This document shows, piece by piece, positions 18,576 through 28,515 of a DNA stretch of 64,000 bases. The notes under the pieces are model-generated. The model worked only from the letters and a program-made list of their open reading frames with translations, had not been told where the DNA came from and did no database searches. Within the stretch, counting starts at the first letter, position 1, and the number at the start of each line of letters is the position of its first letter. The position numbers and the translations under genes were made by a program. This DNA comes from JANRKB01 sp033763695 (GTDB lineage Bacteria; Planctomycetota; Phycisphaerae; Phycisphaerales; UBA1924). Location of the stretch: the NCBI GenBank assembly GCA_033763695.1, contig JANRKB010000016.1, forward strand, positions 1-64,000, read 5' to 3'.

Positions 18576-20591
18576 TCAGTACACGAACGTCGCCACAAAG
18601 TGCAGGCGGCTCTCACCCGAGTTGATCGGGTCGTCGATCGAGTCCACCGTCGTGATCGGAATACCCCAGTCAAGCCGCAGGCTGATGTTGTTCTTGATCT
18701 GGAAATCAACGCCCAGACCCGTGCTCATCAGCGTCTCGTTGGCCTCGCGACCGCTGCGATCGCTCACGTTCGTCGCGCCCGCGTCAAAGAACGCACGCAG
18801 GATCAGGTCCCAGTCCGGACGCCCGAACTCGGTGCCCGGGTGCCAGCGGAACGGCTGACCAAACAGCGTGTCGCTCGTCTCCGGCTGAATGCTCAGCATG
18901 CGCGGCAGGTGGAAGCGATACTCCGCCGAGCCGACGATCGCCGAGTCACCCGACACCGTCGATTCGCGATAACCGCGAACGGTGTAAAGCCCGCCGACGG
19001 TGAACGACTCGGTGGGAATCAGACGCGCGCCGAACGCATACTGCCCGCGGAAGCTGAAGGCCAGCTCGTGCGCGAGCGTCTTGTAGTCGCCGCCCCACAT
19101 GTTCAGGATCGGCTCGAGGTAGAAGGACTGCTCGCCTTCAAACTTCAGCAGCGTCCAGTCGTTGTTGGGATTCAGGCGACCCAGCTTCTTGATCTGGGCA
19201 CTGAACGAATCGTTATCCGAGCCGCCGATCGAACTGACGGACTGCTCGAGCGTGGTCGCGATGGTCGTGGTCGAGGTGCCGGTGTCGCGCGAGAAGCGAA
19301 CGCCGCCGTAGGGGATGAAGAAGTTCTCGGTGCCGCGGATCGCGAAGCCCTGCACGATCTCGTTGCGGAGGTGGACGTTCTGCCAGCGGGCGCCGCCGAT
19401 GAGGTCGATGAACATCTCGCGATGCTGGAAGATGTTGTACGAGAGTTCGCCGCCGGCCTGCCACGACTCGCCGGTGAAGTTCTGCCGCAGTGCGCCGACG
19501 TCGGCCGCGGTGAACTCGCTCGCTTGGCCGTAGATCTTGCCGCGCAGACGATCGCCGTAGATCGGACGCTCGTACGACGCGAGCAGCGCGTTGGTGTCCT
19601 GGAAGTTGGCCGTCAGATAATCGAGGCGGAAGACGTCGTCGTTGTTGGTGACCTGGTTGTGCGTGAAGCCGATGCGCTCGCGCCACTGGCTGGTTTCACG
19701 CGTGCCCGTGTTGGAAACCTGGGCATACAGGTACCACGGCTTGTTCTCCGTCACGAGGTAATCAAGCGTGGCCTTGCCCGGCTCAGACTGCAGCTTGTCG
19801 GGGTCGTAGTTCGGATCGTCCTTGGTTTTCAGCGCCGGTCCGATGGCGACGTCCACGCGACGGCCTGGGTGGCGATTCAGGCGATAGACGTACGCAGTGA
19901 GCTCATCGCCATTGATCAGCCCGCCCGGCTGCAGCGGCGAGTTGTTGAGAATGCGCGTGTGCAGTTCGCTGTCGATGCGCTCTTCGGACGGATCGAGCCG
20001 CGTGCCGTTGGCGATCGTGCGCACCTGATCGATGGTGCTGGTCCACAGCACGATCTTGAGCGTGCTCTCGCCGTTGCGCTTGTCGTCGAACGAGAACGGA
20101 TCGATCTGATCCGCGTCGGGCTCGACGATCGTGCCGAGAACGCCACGCTCGTTCAGAGCGCGATTGATCGCCTTGGCGATCTCGGCGATGCCCGAGCCAC
20201 TCACCTGGGCGGCAGGCTCAAAGCCCGTCCCGATCGTGATCGCAACGTTGCTCGGCGAGTCCTTCACCGGCGGGCCGTACGAGCCGTCGGCATTCTTGCT
20301 CAGCACCACCTGCGTCTGCGCGATCTCTTCGATCGCAGGCTGGCCGTCGACGGCCTTCTGATAGCGCAGTTCGATCTTGCCGATGGTGAATCGGCTGGCC
20401 AGGAACTTCTGCACGCCTTCAAGGCCTTCCGTGCTCGGCTGCTCGGCGGCAGGCTGCGCGTCGGGCTTGGCCGGAGCCGCACCCGCGTCCTGCGCGAGCG
20501 CGCCAGCGGCACTCATCGTCATGACGCTCAGCACACCGATCCAAAGTCGGGCACGCGTCGCAGACTTCACCATTGCGCAATACCGATTCAT
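18576..20591 (-). CDS. TpsB outer-membrane transporter (ShlB/FhaC/HecB type)
   Basis: This 671-residue protein has a signal peptide (hydrophobic WIGVLSVMTMSAAGALA, cut before QDAG). POTRA-like regions follow over roughly residues 60-250, then a 16-strand type beta-barrel. The loop motif VRGYRES (VRGY/F of the Omp85/TpsB superfamily) is present, and the chain ends in an aromatic residue (FVATFVY), as outer-membrane barrels do. It should export the adjacent exoprotein. The ATG at 20591 is chosen over one six codons upstream because AAAGG lies 8 bases before it and the upstream ATG has none. The pair forms one transcription unit ending at the terminator near 10700. Confidence 0.9.
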   Translation of the reverse strand: MNRYCAMVKSATRARLWIGVLSVMTMSAAGALAQDAGAAPAKPDAQPAAEQPSTEGLEGVQKFLASRFTIGKIELRYQKAVDGQPAIEEIAQTQVVLSKNADGSYGPPVKDSPSNVAITIGTGFEPAAQVSGSGIAEIAKAINRALNERGVLGTIVEPDADQIDPFSFDDKRNGESTLKIVLWTSTIDQVRTIANGTRLDPSEERIDSELHTRILNNSPLQPGGLINGDELTAYVYRLNRHPGRRVDVAIGPALKTKDDPNYDPDKLQSEPGKATLDYLVTENKPWYLYAQVSNTGTRETSQWRERIGFTHNQVTNNDDVFRLDYLTANFQDTNALLASYERPIYGDRLRGKIYGQASEFTAADVGALRQNFTGESWQAGGELSYNIFQHREMFIDLIGGARWQNVHLRNEIVQGFAIRGTENFFIPYGGVRFSRDTGTSTTTIATTLEQSVSSIGGSDNDSFSAQIKKLGRLNPNNDWTLLKFEGEQSFYLEPILNMWGGDYKTLAHELAFSFRGQYAFGARLIPTESFTVGGLYTVRGYRESTVSGDSAIVGSAEYRFHLPRMLSIQPETSDTLFGQPFRWHPGTEFGRPDWDLILRAFFDAGATNVSDRSGREANETLMSTGLGVDFQIKNNISLRLDWGIPITTVDSIDDPINSGESRLHFVATFVY

Positions 20592-20931
20592 TCGCAGGCC
20601 TTTCGTCATCGGCGACGGGAAACCCGCCGCGCGTCTTCTTTCACCACCGTCGGACTCGCACGTCTCGTGCCGCCGTCCGCGTCACCTGAGTTGTGCGAGC
20701 CCCGCCCCGAACCGACTTCCCCTTCGCGCATCGTTCGAGCAACCCGTGGACCGCGCCCTCGCGTGGCCCCGCCGAACGATGGATCCGACGCGTCGGCGCG
20801 AGAACCGCTGCCCGAAGCGGGTGGTTCACCCGGGAGCGTACATGTTGGCAACCACTCTCGTCAAGCAAGCGGGTTGCCCAACTTCACGCCCCAGCCCCCT
20901 CATGTCCTGCCAACCAATTCACCTCGAAATC
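20592..20931. other. Intergenic region upstream of the tpsB-exoprotein pair
   Basis: This 340-base gap between the tagF-like gene and tpsB has no credible gene. It contains an imperfect inverted repeat (TTGGCAACC near 20845 against GGGTTGCCCAA near 20871) and, on the minus strand, the best promoter-like sequence I could find (listed separately). It is the expected place for the T6SS front-half transcript to end and the TPS transcript to begin. Confidence 0.5.
20835..20864 (-). promoter_or_regulatory. Possible promoter for tpsB and the exoprotein gene
   Basis: On the minus strand TTGACG (20859-20864) and TACGCT (20835-20840) are separated by 18 bases. This is a fair -35 match and a weak -10 match to the sigma-70 consensus. 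It overlaps the inverted repeat just upstream, and the distance to the tpsB ATG is about 240 bases. Low confidence: GC-rich planctomycete promoters are poorly defined. Confidence 0.28.
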
Positions 20932-21942
20932 TCACGCTGAGCCGTTCCTCCATCCTGACACAACCTCGGCCGCCTGCCGGGCAAACTCCGGGTCGATCGT
21001 GTAGGGGATATCACTGGTAAGCGGGATGCCCGCGGCGTTCGCCCGTACGCACAACAACTGTGCCGCACCCGGCTCACCGACCAGAATGTCGACAAAGCCG
21101 CTGTCCAGCGGCTCCAAGAACAGCGCGGGTGCAAACTCACTGAGCTGCGTCAGCAGCAGTGCCCCCCACAACCGCGACGGCTCACCGGGACCCGCGTCAG
21201 TGCAACGCGGCACGCGCAGATGCCGCGCTCGAACATCCACCGACCTCGACGTCGATCGCTTGTCCGACGGTGCCCGGAACGCCCCCATCTCCTTATCCAG
21301 TTCATACAGGATGCGGAGCAACCCCGCGGGCACACCCTCCATCGCCGCCGCCCCATCCGCCGGGATCAGTTCCGATCGCGTCGGCAGAGCCGCGAGCAAG
21401 TCGCCTCCACCCTCGGTGCCGCCCGCCTCGCCGAGCATCGCCGACAGCGAAACCCGCGCCGAATCAATGATCGTGCGCACCGCCACGGCCGTCTTCTCCG
21501 CGACGCAGCGCGACTCGATCTCCTCCAGCCGCGGCAGCACCTTGCGAATCAGCCACGGCAGCGTCACGCCCTCGGCGTGCACCGCGAGCACCATCGGATA
21601 CTTCGAGCGGCCCTTGCCATCGCGGCTGGACCACATCCGCCCGATCACATACTCAAATCGCCCGTCGCCACTGCCCCAGCGCCACACAAAGACGTGCTTG
21701 TATCCGCCGAGCGTCTTGGACTCGCCCAGTTGATCCCACGCGCCCGAGTCGATGTTGCCGCCGACGCCCTCGGTATAGAGCACGCGCTTGACCCACGTGA
21801 GGCGGGGCGTATCGACCCCCAAATCCTCGATGTGGTCATCCCAGCCGGGATGCTTGCCAAACGCGGCGAGCGACAGCCGCGGCTTGGCGGGCTCTCCCCC
21901 ACCGCCGCCCCTGTCGAACCACTTGGTGATCGAACGCAACAT
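20932..21942 (-). CDS. TagF-like T6SS-associated protein
   Basis: A 336-residue protein with the TagF-type opening FGKHPGWDDHIEDLGV (compare GKxPxxGDF in proteobacterial TagF), then FVWRWGSGDGRFEYVIGRMW and SKYPMVLAVHAEG. TagF/PppA-linked proteins act as post-translational regulators of T6SS firing in known systems. The ATG at 21942 is chosen; the frame can be entered at a TTG seven codons earlier, but neither site has an ideal ribosome-binding site (GGAG is 12 bases from the ATG). It follows tssM by about 100 bases. The fit to TagF is moderate: it is longer than most and has a glycine run after residue 11. Confidence 0.7.
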   Translation of the reverse strand: MLRSITKWFDRGGGGGEPAKPRLSLAAFGKHPGWDDHIEDLGVDTPRLTWVKRVLYTEGVGGNIDSGAWDQLGESKTLGGYKHVFVWRWGSGDGRFEYVIGRMWSSRDGKGRSKYPMVLAVHAEGVTLPWLIRKVLPRLEEIESRCVAEKTAVAVRTIIDSARVSLSAMLGEAGGTEGGGDLLAALPTRSELIPADGAAAMEGVPAGLLRILYELDKEMGAFRAPSDKRSTSRSVDVRARHLRVPRCTDAGPGEPSRLWGALLLTQLSEFAPALFLEPLDSGFVDILVGEPGAAQLLCVRANAAGIPLTSDIPYTIDPEFARQAAEVVSGWRNGSA

Positions 21943-22043
21943 TGCCGTCGTCTGCTCCGTCAAAGTCTGTCGCGACGCGTCTGCTCCAGTTCGCCCAGTG
22001 CAGACGCGGCAAAGTCACAAGAAACCCTCTGCCTCACGCGGCC

Positions 22044-25000
22044 TCACTTGCCGCGCGGCAGATCCTCAACCCGGGGCCAATCGCCAGCCGCGGGCAACTT
22101 GCGCGAGAACTCAACCACAATCCAATATCGCGCACCGCTCGGCAGCGTGAACGGCGCAAGCACGCGCGTTCCGCCATCACGCCCGTCGGGCAGCGGCTTG
22201 GCATCAGGCGACAACGCCGCCTTGAGCACCCACCACGCCCCCGCGTCCTGCATCTTGCTCTGCCCGTTGTCCGGGAAGACCAGCGTCGCGTCGGACGCAT
22301 CCGGCACATCGAGCGTCGCATTGGCCGCGGCCGGGCTGGGCACATTGATCATGCCGAGCACCGAGCGATCGCCGCTGCGGAACTCAAGCTTCTGCTGCTC
22401 GTGCAGGAACTGCTGATCGCTGTCGTTCTTGGACAGCCCCATGCCCGCCAGTTCCGCGCCGGTCGTCGGCACGCTCAGCGTGGCCTTCAGTTCCTTCTCC
22501 GTGATCGCCTTGGTCACGCCCTTGAGCTTGCGGAGCTGGTCGTCTCCGACGCCCGCGAGCTGCGCGATGTTGCTCGAGAGGTCCTTGGCCTTTCGCTCCA
22601 GCCCAGTGCGGCCCCAGTTGGCCGCGGCCGACGCACTCGACGCATCAAACTTGTCCAGCAGTGCGTTCAACTCGGCCAGATCGCGCCGCTGCAGCGGCTT
22701 GGTGCCGGCGACGGCGTCCTTCACCAGCGGGAATCCCGCGGACGAAAGAAGCTGCTGACGCAGGCCATCGGCCTCGGCCTTGGCCGAGTTCAACAGTGCA
22801 TCGATGACCGCCTCGCAGACGCTGTTCCAATAGGCGTAGCTCTCCTTCTCCTTCGGCTCTTCATACACCGGGAAGAACTCGGTGAGCACGTCCTTGGTCT
22901 TGATGATCTGCGAGCGCACCGACGACCACGACGTGGCATCACGCCAGTCGCGGATCGCCGAGACGGTCTGCTTGGCCCGCTTGGTCTCCAGAGCGGCGAT
23001 CGCGCGATCAGCCGCATCCTTCCACGCCTTGGCGTCCTTGTCCGCCGCGAGCGGCTCCAGCGCCTTGGCCGCCGCCGCCAGCGCGACGCGCAGATCGTCG
23101 TTGATCCCTTCCACGCCGCTGGTCTTGAGTTCATCCGAACGCGACACAAAGTCCGACCAATCGCGCGGCGTGCGTGCCTTCAGACGCTCGGCCATGCCCG
23201 CGCCCCAGTACGCGATGTAGTCCCGCTGATACTGCGCCATCGCCTCCGTCACCGCACGCTGACGCGCGAGCAGCTCATCACGATCGGCCAGCGGCAGCGT
23301 CTTGCCGCCCAGACTCGCGTTGAGTTCCGCGGTGATCGTCGTCCACGCACCGACCACGCGCGAACCGGCGCCAGGGTCAAACGCCGGATTGGGCGTCAGC
23401 GCGTCGTCCGCGAGCAGCGGAATCGACAGCTTCTTCATCGGCTCGCCGCCCGTCGCCGCAAGGTCGCTGATCGCCTTCGACACACCCGTGCCCGACGCCT
23501 TGGACAGCGCGTCGATGAACTGACCGCTCAAGCGACCGACACGACCCGCGCGGGCGATCTGCATCGCCCGACCGATGTACTCATCGCCCGCGTCGTCGCC
23601 ACGCGCCGCGGCATCGACGGCCGCAAACTCGTCCTTGAACTTCAGCAGCACGTCCGCGGTGTCGGTCTGCACGCTGATCCGCTTGGCGGAATCGGCGTAC
23701 AGATCTGCCTGAGCCACGAAGCCGCGCTTGCCGCCCTTGGCGGCGATCAGTTCGCGATAGTCATCGTTGTTCAGTTCACGCTTGAGATTGGCGGCGACCG
23801 CATCAATGCGGCCTTCCTTGCCGTCCTTGCCCAGCACCGTGTCGCGCCCGTCGGCGAGCTTGGCCGTGACCTTCACGAACAGGTCATCGCCCTTCTCCTT
23901 GTCCTTGTCCGTCAGGCGCGGCAACTGCGACGCGAGCAGATCAAACTCGAGCTTGGCCGCGTCCTTGGTCTCGCGTGCCGCGTTCTCGATCACCAGATCC
24001 AGCGTCGAGCTGTCACCCGCGTTCTTGAGCATCTCCGTCAGACGCCCCGCAATCGCGGCCAGATTCGCAACGCCGTCCTGATAGAACTTCACAAACTGCT
24101 CATAGTCGCCCGACGTGATCGGCTTGGCGCGTGCGCCCTTGGCCGTGTCGTCGATCCGCTGACGCAGATCATCGCGTTGCTTCTTGAACGCCGCGAGATC
24201 CGTGCGGATCGCCGCCAGACGCGCGAGCGCAAGACGCGTATCCGATGCCGCGCGGCCTTCCCACGCGTCGACGAAGCGCTGCACCGGCTTGTCGATCGAA
24301 TACACCAGCGTGGAGCGATCCACTTCAACATTGATGCGCGAGACCAGGTCGGCGATGCGCTTGGAGAGCGTCGCGTCCAGCGGGGCGCTCTCATAGACGC
24401 GCGTCGCCGCGGTCTGCATCGCCTTCACATCCTCGGCGATGTCCTTTGCCAAGGCCGCGGTCTTCGACGGATCAGGCTTGTCAGCGCTCGCGCTGTCACG
24501 CTCGAGCAGCTTGGCGATCCACTCCTCGGTCGGCGCCGCATCAATGCTCCGCATCGCCACCGGCAGCAGCGCACCGACATCGGGCGGCGCGACTTTGACT
24601 GCGGTCTTGTCGTCCTTGGCGTCACCGGTCGGCAGCGACTTGCCCGCGGCCAGCGTCTCCACGCGCAGCAGTTCCGCCAGCGCGCTCGTCGAGAGGGAGT
24701 TCCATGTCTCGCCGCTGGAGGACTTGGTGCACAGACGCACATACGCCGCGGCGGCCGCGGGCGCGACGGCGACGTGTTCAACCACGTCGCGCTGCGCCAG
24801 CAGCAGCTTGTCGCGGAAGCCATCGCCCGCGCCGAGCACGGCACTGAGCGGCCGGAAGACCGCAGGCACCTGCACCGGCTGCACATACTCGTTCTTGCTC
24901 AGCCAATCAGGCAACTGCGCGACACGCAGCGGATCGTTCACGCCCGGCAGCGCGACCGGCGACTTGCGATAGGTGAACTCGCCGACTTGCAGCTTGGGCG

Positions 25001-26489
25001 GCACGATCGCCGCGGACTTCTCCGCGTCCGAAACCGTGACGACATCACGCACCGCCTGCCACGCCGCCGCGTGCGGCCCGATCGCGTTGCCCAACTGCGA
25101 CTTCGCAAACCACGCCGCGACCAGGAAGACGACCGCCGCAGCAATGCCGGCGACTGAAAGCACGAGCGTGCGCTTGCGCTGCGCGCCCGTCACGTTGCTG
25201 TCGCGTGTGACCAGTCCCTTCTCGCGGAAGGTCTTGTTCATGAACAGATCGCGCAGGAAGTAGCTGCGATCGCGCTCCCACGCCTTGCCGCCCGGGAGAC
25301 TGTCGAGCGACACGCCCAGGGCTGCGGCAAGATCCTGATCGAGCGCCTCGCCCTCGCGCATCGAACTGGTGAAATAGATGCCGCGAAGGAACAGCGGCTT
25401 GGGGCTCCACTCGCCCGCGACGAAGATGAGTTCGAGATAGCGGCGCAGGCGCGGCGCGATCTTGGCGAGATTGTCGGGCAGGCTGAAGAGTTCGTCCACC
25501 TCGTTGGTGCGCCGCAGCCCGGGATCCTGGCTGTGGACCGGATCCTGCAGAATGCCCGCGCGACGGCGCAGCAGGCGCAAACGCACGGTGCGGATGTGCT
25601 CGTCGACCAGATCGGGCTTGAACACCTCATCGAGGCTGGCGGGGTTGGACCAGCCGAGCATCTGGCACTGGGCCTGCGGATCGTTGAGCCCGTCGAAGAA
25701 CTCGCGGAAGCCGGGGATCAGGTCGCACTTGCTGATGACGACGTACACCGGGAATCGCACGTCGAGCGTGCGCTGGATGGTGTCGAGCTGACGTGCGATC
25801 GCGCCCGCCGTGGATTCGATCTTCTCCGCGCTCTCCTTGATCAGCGAGTCGATGCCGATGAAGAGCAGCATCCCGTTGATCGGTGCCGTCGGACGCGTCT
25901 GACGCAGCAGCTTGAGGAACTCCTTCCACTCGCTGCTCGTGCCCGCGCCGACTTCTTCCATGAACATTCGACCGGCCGTGTCGACCATCACCGCGTGGTT
26001 GGTGAACCACCAGTGCATGTTCACCGTGCCGCCCGTGCCTTGCAGACAGTCCTGAAGCCCCGGAGGAAACCCGACGCCGCAGTGACGGATCGCTTCGGTC
26101 TTGCCCGAACCAGAGGGACCAACGACCAGATACCACGGCAGCGAATAGATGTCCTTGCCTGCGCTGCGGAACTTCTCGACGCCCTCTTCAAACTTGCGAC
26201 GCAGATCATCGAGGCGAGCTCGCTTGGCCGGGTCAGCGACCGCGGCGGGTGTCGCGCCTGCCGCGGACTTGAGCCGCTGCATGAACGACCCGGACTTGCC
26301 CTTGTCCTTGAACTTCAGGAACCAGGCGTAGCCGGCCATGATGAGCGCGACGAGCACCGAGCCGACCACGAGGACAATGAGCACGCTGGGGTTGAGAAGC
26401 CCCGTCAACGCGCCCACGCCACCAACTGCCACTGCCGTCCCTGCCGCCATCGCGCCAACTCCGGGTTTGAAGATCCCGCCGTCTGCCAC
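22044..26489 (-). CDS. tssM: TssM (IcmF), T6SS inner-membrane complex protein
   Basis: At 1,481 residues this is the core of the trans-envelope complex, spanning inner membrane and periplasm. There is an N-terminal hydrophobic segment (about 30-56). The cytoplasmic GTPase-like domain has Walker A GPSGSGKT at 124-131, DTAGR at 170-174 and SKCD at 253-256. Then come the IcmF motif FLRGIYFTSSMREG near 368-381, a further membrane span at 441-461 and a long periplasmic part rich in helices, with the TssM C-terminal beta domain. Unusually long compared with the common 1,100-1,250 residues. The GTG start has GGAGG 8 bases upstream. Confidence 0.96.
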   Translation of the reverse strand: MADGGIFKPGVGAMAAGTAVAVGGVGALTGLLNPSVLIVLVVGSVLVALIMAGYAWFLKFKDKGKSGSFMQRLKSAAGATPAAVADPAKRARLDDLRRKFEEGVEKFRSAGKDIYSLPWYLVVGPSGSGKTEAIRHCGVGFPPGLQDCLQGTGGTVNMHWWFTNHAVMVDTAGRMFMEEVGAGTSSEWKEFLKLLRQTRPTAPINGMLLFIGIDSLIKESAEKIESTAGAIARQLDTIQRTLDVRFPVYVVISKCDLIPGFREFFDGLNDPQAQCQMLGWSNPASLDEVFKPDLVDEHIRTVRLRLLRRRAGILQDPVHSQDPGLRRTNEVDELFSLPDNLAKIAPRLRRYLELIFVAGEWSPKPLFLRGIYFTSSMREGEALDQDLAAALGVSLDSLPGGKAWERDRSYFLRDLFMNKTFREKGLVTRDSNVTGAQRKRTLVLSVAGIAAAVVFLVAAWFAKSQLGNAIGPHAAAWQAVRDVVTVSDAEKSAAIVPPKLQVGEFTYRKSPVALPGVNDPLRVAQLPDWLSKNEYVQPVQVPAVFRPLSAVLGAGDGFRDKLLLAQRDVVEHVAVAPAAAAAYVRLCTKSSSGETWNSLSTSALAELLRVETLAAGKSLPTGDAKDDKTAVKVAPPDVGALLPVAMRSIDAAPTEEWIAKLLERDSASADKPDPSKTAALAKDIAEDVKAMQTAATRVYESAPLDATLSKRIADLVSRINVEVDRSTLVYSIDKPVQRFVDAWEGRAASDTRLALARLAAIRTDLAAFKKQRDDLRQRIDDTAKGARAKPITSGDYEQFVKFYQDGVANLAAIAGRLTEMLKNAGDSSTLDLVIENAARETKDAAKLEFDLLASQLPRLTDKDKEKGDDLFVKVTAKLADGRDTVLGKDGKEGRIDAVAANLKRELNNDDYRELIAAKGGKRGFVAQADLYADSAKRISVQTDTADVLLKFKDEFAAVDAAARGDDAGDEYIGRAMQIARAGRVGRLSGQFIDALSKASGTGVSKAISDLAATGGEPMKKLSIPLLADDALTPNPAFDPGAGSRVVGAWTTITAELNASLGGKTLPLADRDELLARQRAVTEAMAQYQRDYIAYWGAGMAERLKARTPRDWSDFVSRSDELKTSGVEGINDDLRVALAAAAKALEPLAADKDAKAWKDAADRAIAALETKRAKQTVSAIRDWRDATSWSSVRSQIIKTKDVLTEFFPVYEEPKEKESYAYWNSVCEAVIDALLNSAKAEADGLRQQLLSSAGFPLVKDAVAGTKPLQRRDLAELNALLDKFDASSASAAANWGRTGLERKAKDLSSNIAQLAGVGDDQLRKLKGVTKAITEKELKATLSVPTTGAELAGMGLSKNDSDQQFLHEQQKLEFRSGDRSVLGMINVPSPAAANATLDVPDASDATLVFPDNGQSKMQDAGAWWVLKAALSPDAKPLPDGRDGGTRVLAPFTLPSGARYWIVVEFSRKLPAAGDWPRVEDLPRGK

Positions 26490-26622
26490 AACACGCCTCC
26501 CGCGTTCTCACGCCGGCTTCTGCCCGCCGGCGTGTGCTGACGCCCACATCGCGCCCTCACACAGGATGTCGCCCCTCTGCCCCGTTCCACCGCCCCAAAC
26601 TTTGCCCCGACCATCTGACCTG

Positions 26623-27312
26623 CTATCTCGACGTCGCCGCCGGCCCGGTGCTGATGGCATCCAGCGACGACTGAAGTTCCTTGCTCTTCTCACGGAAGAA
26701 CATGACATACGCGACGAATACGACCACCACCATCAGCACCGCGGCAATGCCAAGCCCAAAGAGGCTGCGTGCCGGGGGCTGGGTGAGCATGCGTGTGTCG
26801 ATGTTCTCGTAGGACTCGGGGCAGATGCGCGCCGTCTGATCGGTGTCGATCATGCCGCGCAGCCGCACCGCCAGTTCGTTCATCTTGCGCCGCAGTGCCT
26901 CGGGCTGCCCGGTGTACAGGCCCGTGAAGCCAAGCCCGATGCACGTATAGAAGATCGCAAGCCGGTGATTGGCCGACTCACCCGACTCGACGAGTGTCTC
27001 TTCCAGCAGTTCAAAGAACTTCTCGTCGCCCGCCATCTCGCGCCGGTCATACGCCAGGTTCTTCCACCCCGCCGCCCAATGCAGGCCGCACTCACGCACC
27101 ATGAAGTCCGCGAAGAAGATCAGCGGCAGTTCCACGCGATCAAACTGCGGGCCCATGCCCTGCGTCGAATCCGCCTTGGACTTCATGTCGGCGAGGATCG
27201 CCTTGATCTGGGCGCGGCACTCGGCCGGATCGAGCGTGCCGCCCTTGCGCGCCACGCGATTGAGCTTGCACACATACTGAAACAGCGGCTCACACAGTTC
27301 AAGAAGCGTCAT
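26623..27312 (-). CDS. tssL: TssL (DotU/IcmH), T6SS inner-membrane protein
   Basis: A 229-residue protein with the DotU cytoplasmic hook fold. Motifs are FADFMVRECG (67-76), FFELLEETL (99-107) and FYTCIGLGFTGLYTG (121-135). A single C-terminal transmembrane helix lies at about 184-206, and the short tail has no peptidoglycan-binding OmpA domain. TssL dimers contact TssM and the baseplate through TssK/TssE. Gene order tssK-tssL-tssM is standard. The ATG at 27312 has only a weak GGGA site. Confidence 0.95.
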   Translation of the reverse strand: MTLLELCEPLFQYVCKLNRVARKGGTLDPAECRAQIKAILADMKSKADSTQGMGPQFDRVELPLIFFADFMVRECGLHWAAGWKNLAYDRREMAGDEKFFELLEETLVESGESANHRLAIFYTCIGLGFTGLYTGQPEALRRKMNELAVRLRGMIDTDQTARICPESYENIDTRMLTQPPARSLFGLGIAAVLMVVVVFVAYVMFFREKSKELQSSLDAISTGPAATSR

Positions 27313-27405
27313 GGCGGTCCCAACTCACCAAAGGTCCGATCGACCGAATCTTCCTACGCACAACTCCGTGCCGGCGCTTCGCACAGCGCGCCAGGCACGC
27401 CGCAC

Positions 27406-28515
27406 TCACGGCACCGTCATATACAGCCCCACCTCCGCCTCGATCGCATCCGCCTCCGGCCAACGCAGGGCGAGCGCCTTCTCCGCGACGATGCGATCCC
27501 ATATCTGCTTGCTCGTCTCCGCGCGATTCAGCCGGAAGTAGTGCAGCCCGACCTGACTGGGCAGTTCCAGCGGCGGATGACGCTCTTCCTCCAGCTTGAC
27601 GCCGAAGATGTTGAGCTTGCCCATCGTCTTGGGCATCAGCTTGAACTTGTCGCGATCCTCGACCAACTTTGCCAGCAGCGTCGGATCCTGCTTGGTCTTC
27701 AGGCCCAGGTAGTACTCGTTGGGCTGCGTGATGTGCTCTTCCGACAGCGTGCAGCCGAGCACGCCCCCCTCGAGCGCGAACGGCACCATCAGATACTTCT
27801 TGACCACCGCGCCGCGCAGCAACTGGCGAATCCGCTGGTCCAGATCCAGCAGCGACACCGCGGGCTTGTCGTGATCAAAGCGTGCCGCTTCCCACGGATC
27901 GCGATCCGGATAGAGCGCGGCAAGCTCGCTGAGCAGGTCACGCAGTTCCAGGTAAATGTCAAACGGCGACACCTGCCCGCCGCCGCCGACCGCCTGCACC
28001 GCCGCCGAAATCGCACTCAGCCTGCCCGCAAAGCGATTGAGCACGTTCAGGCGCAGCAGTTGTTCGATCTGCGGCCCGCGCACATTCTCGATGCTGAAGC
28101 CCGCACGCGTGATCTGGAACACCAGATCCTTGCGGCTCGCCTCCACCTGGTTCGCAAGGTCGCGCAGCTGTGTCCGAAGCGCGGCCGACCCCGCCACCAC
28201 AAGGCACGGCGGCACAAACGCCGGATCGATCTTGGGCAGCGCCTGATCCTCGCCGACGCCGTGCCCGACGCGCAGCAGCGGCAGCACTTCCATGTCGGTC
28301 GTGTCTTCGCCTTCCAGCAGCAGCCGCGCGTTCACCTTCCGCACCAGCACCGGCTGCGGATTCTCGCCTGTGTTCTCGTCGGTGCGGGTCTGCTCGCTGA
28401 TGCGATAGAGCCGCTTCACGCGCGACGCATCCACGCCCGCCCGCGCGCCCGCGGCCGACGGACCTTCGACTGTGTTGCCTCGCGTCTGCTGCCAGAGCGG
28501 CACGGCCAGACTCAC
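27406..28515 (-). CDS. TssK main fragment, possible reinitiation product
   Basis: Downstream of the TAA, a GTG at 28515 preceded by GGGGGG could restart translation. It would give 369 residues that hold most of TssK (KRLYRISEQ, FDIYLELRDLLSELAALYP and the C-terminal membrane-complex-binding head). It would lack the first ~95 residues of the shoulder domain that bind the TssF/TssG wedge. Whether this is made or works is unknown; it is listed so that both readings of the locus are recorded. Confidence 0.5.
   Translation of the reverse strand: MSLAVPLWQQTRGNTVEGPSAAGARAGVDASRVKRLYRISEQTRTDENTGENPQPVLVRKVNARLLLEGEDTTDMEVLPLLRVGHGVGEDQALPKIDPAFVPPCLVVAGSAALRTQLRDLANQVEASRKDLVFQITRAGFSIENVRGPQIEQLLRLNVLNRFAGRLSAISAAVQAVGGGGQVSPFDIYLELRDLLSELAALYPDRDPWEAARFDHDKPAVSLLDLDQRIRQLLRGAVVKKYLMVPFALEGGVLGCTLSEEHITQPNEYYLGLKTKQDPTLLAKLVEDRDKFKLMPKTMGKLNIFGVKLEEERHPPLELPSQVGLHYFRLNRAETSKQIWDRIVAEKALALRWPEADAIEAEVGLYMTVP

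Noticed and set aside
21942..25157. A 1,071-codon open frame opposite tssM
   Set aside because: Antisense to a clear TssM with P-loop and membrane spans; the translated product is Arg/His-rich with no recognisable motif. High GC removes stop codons from this frame.
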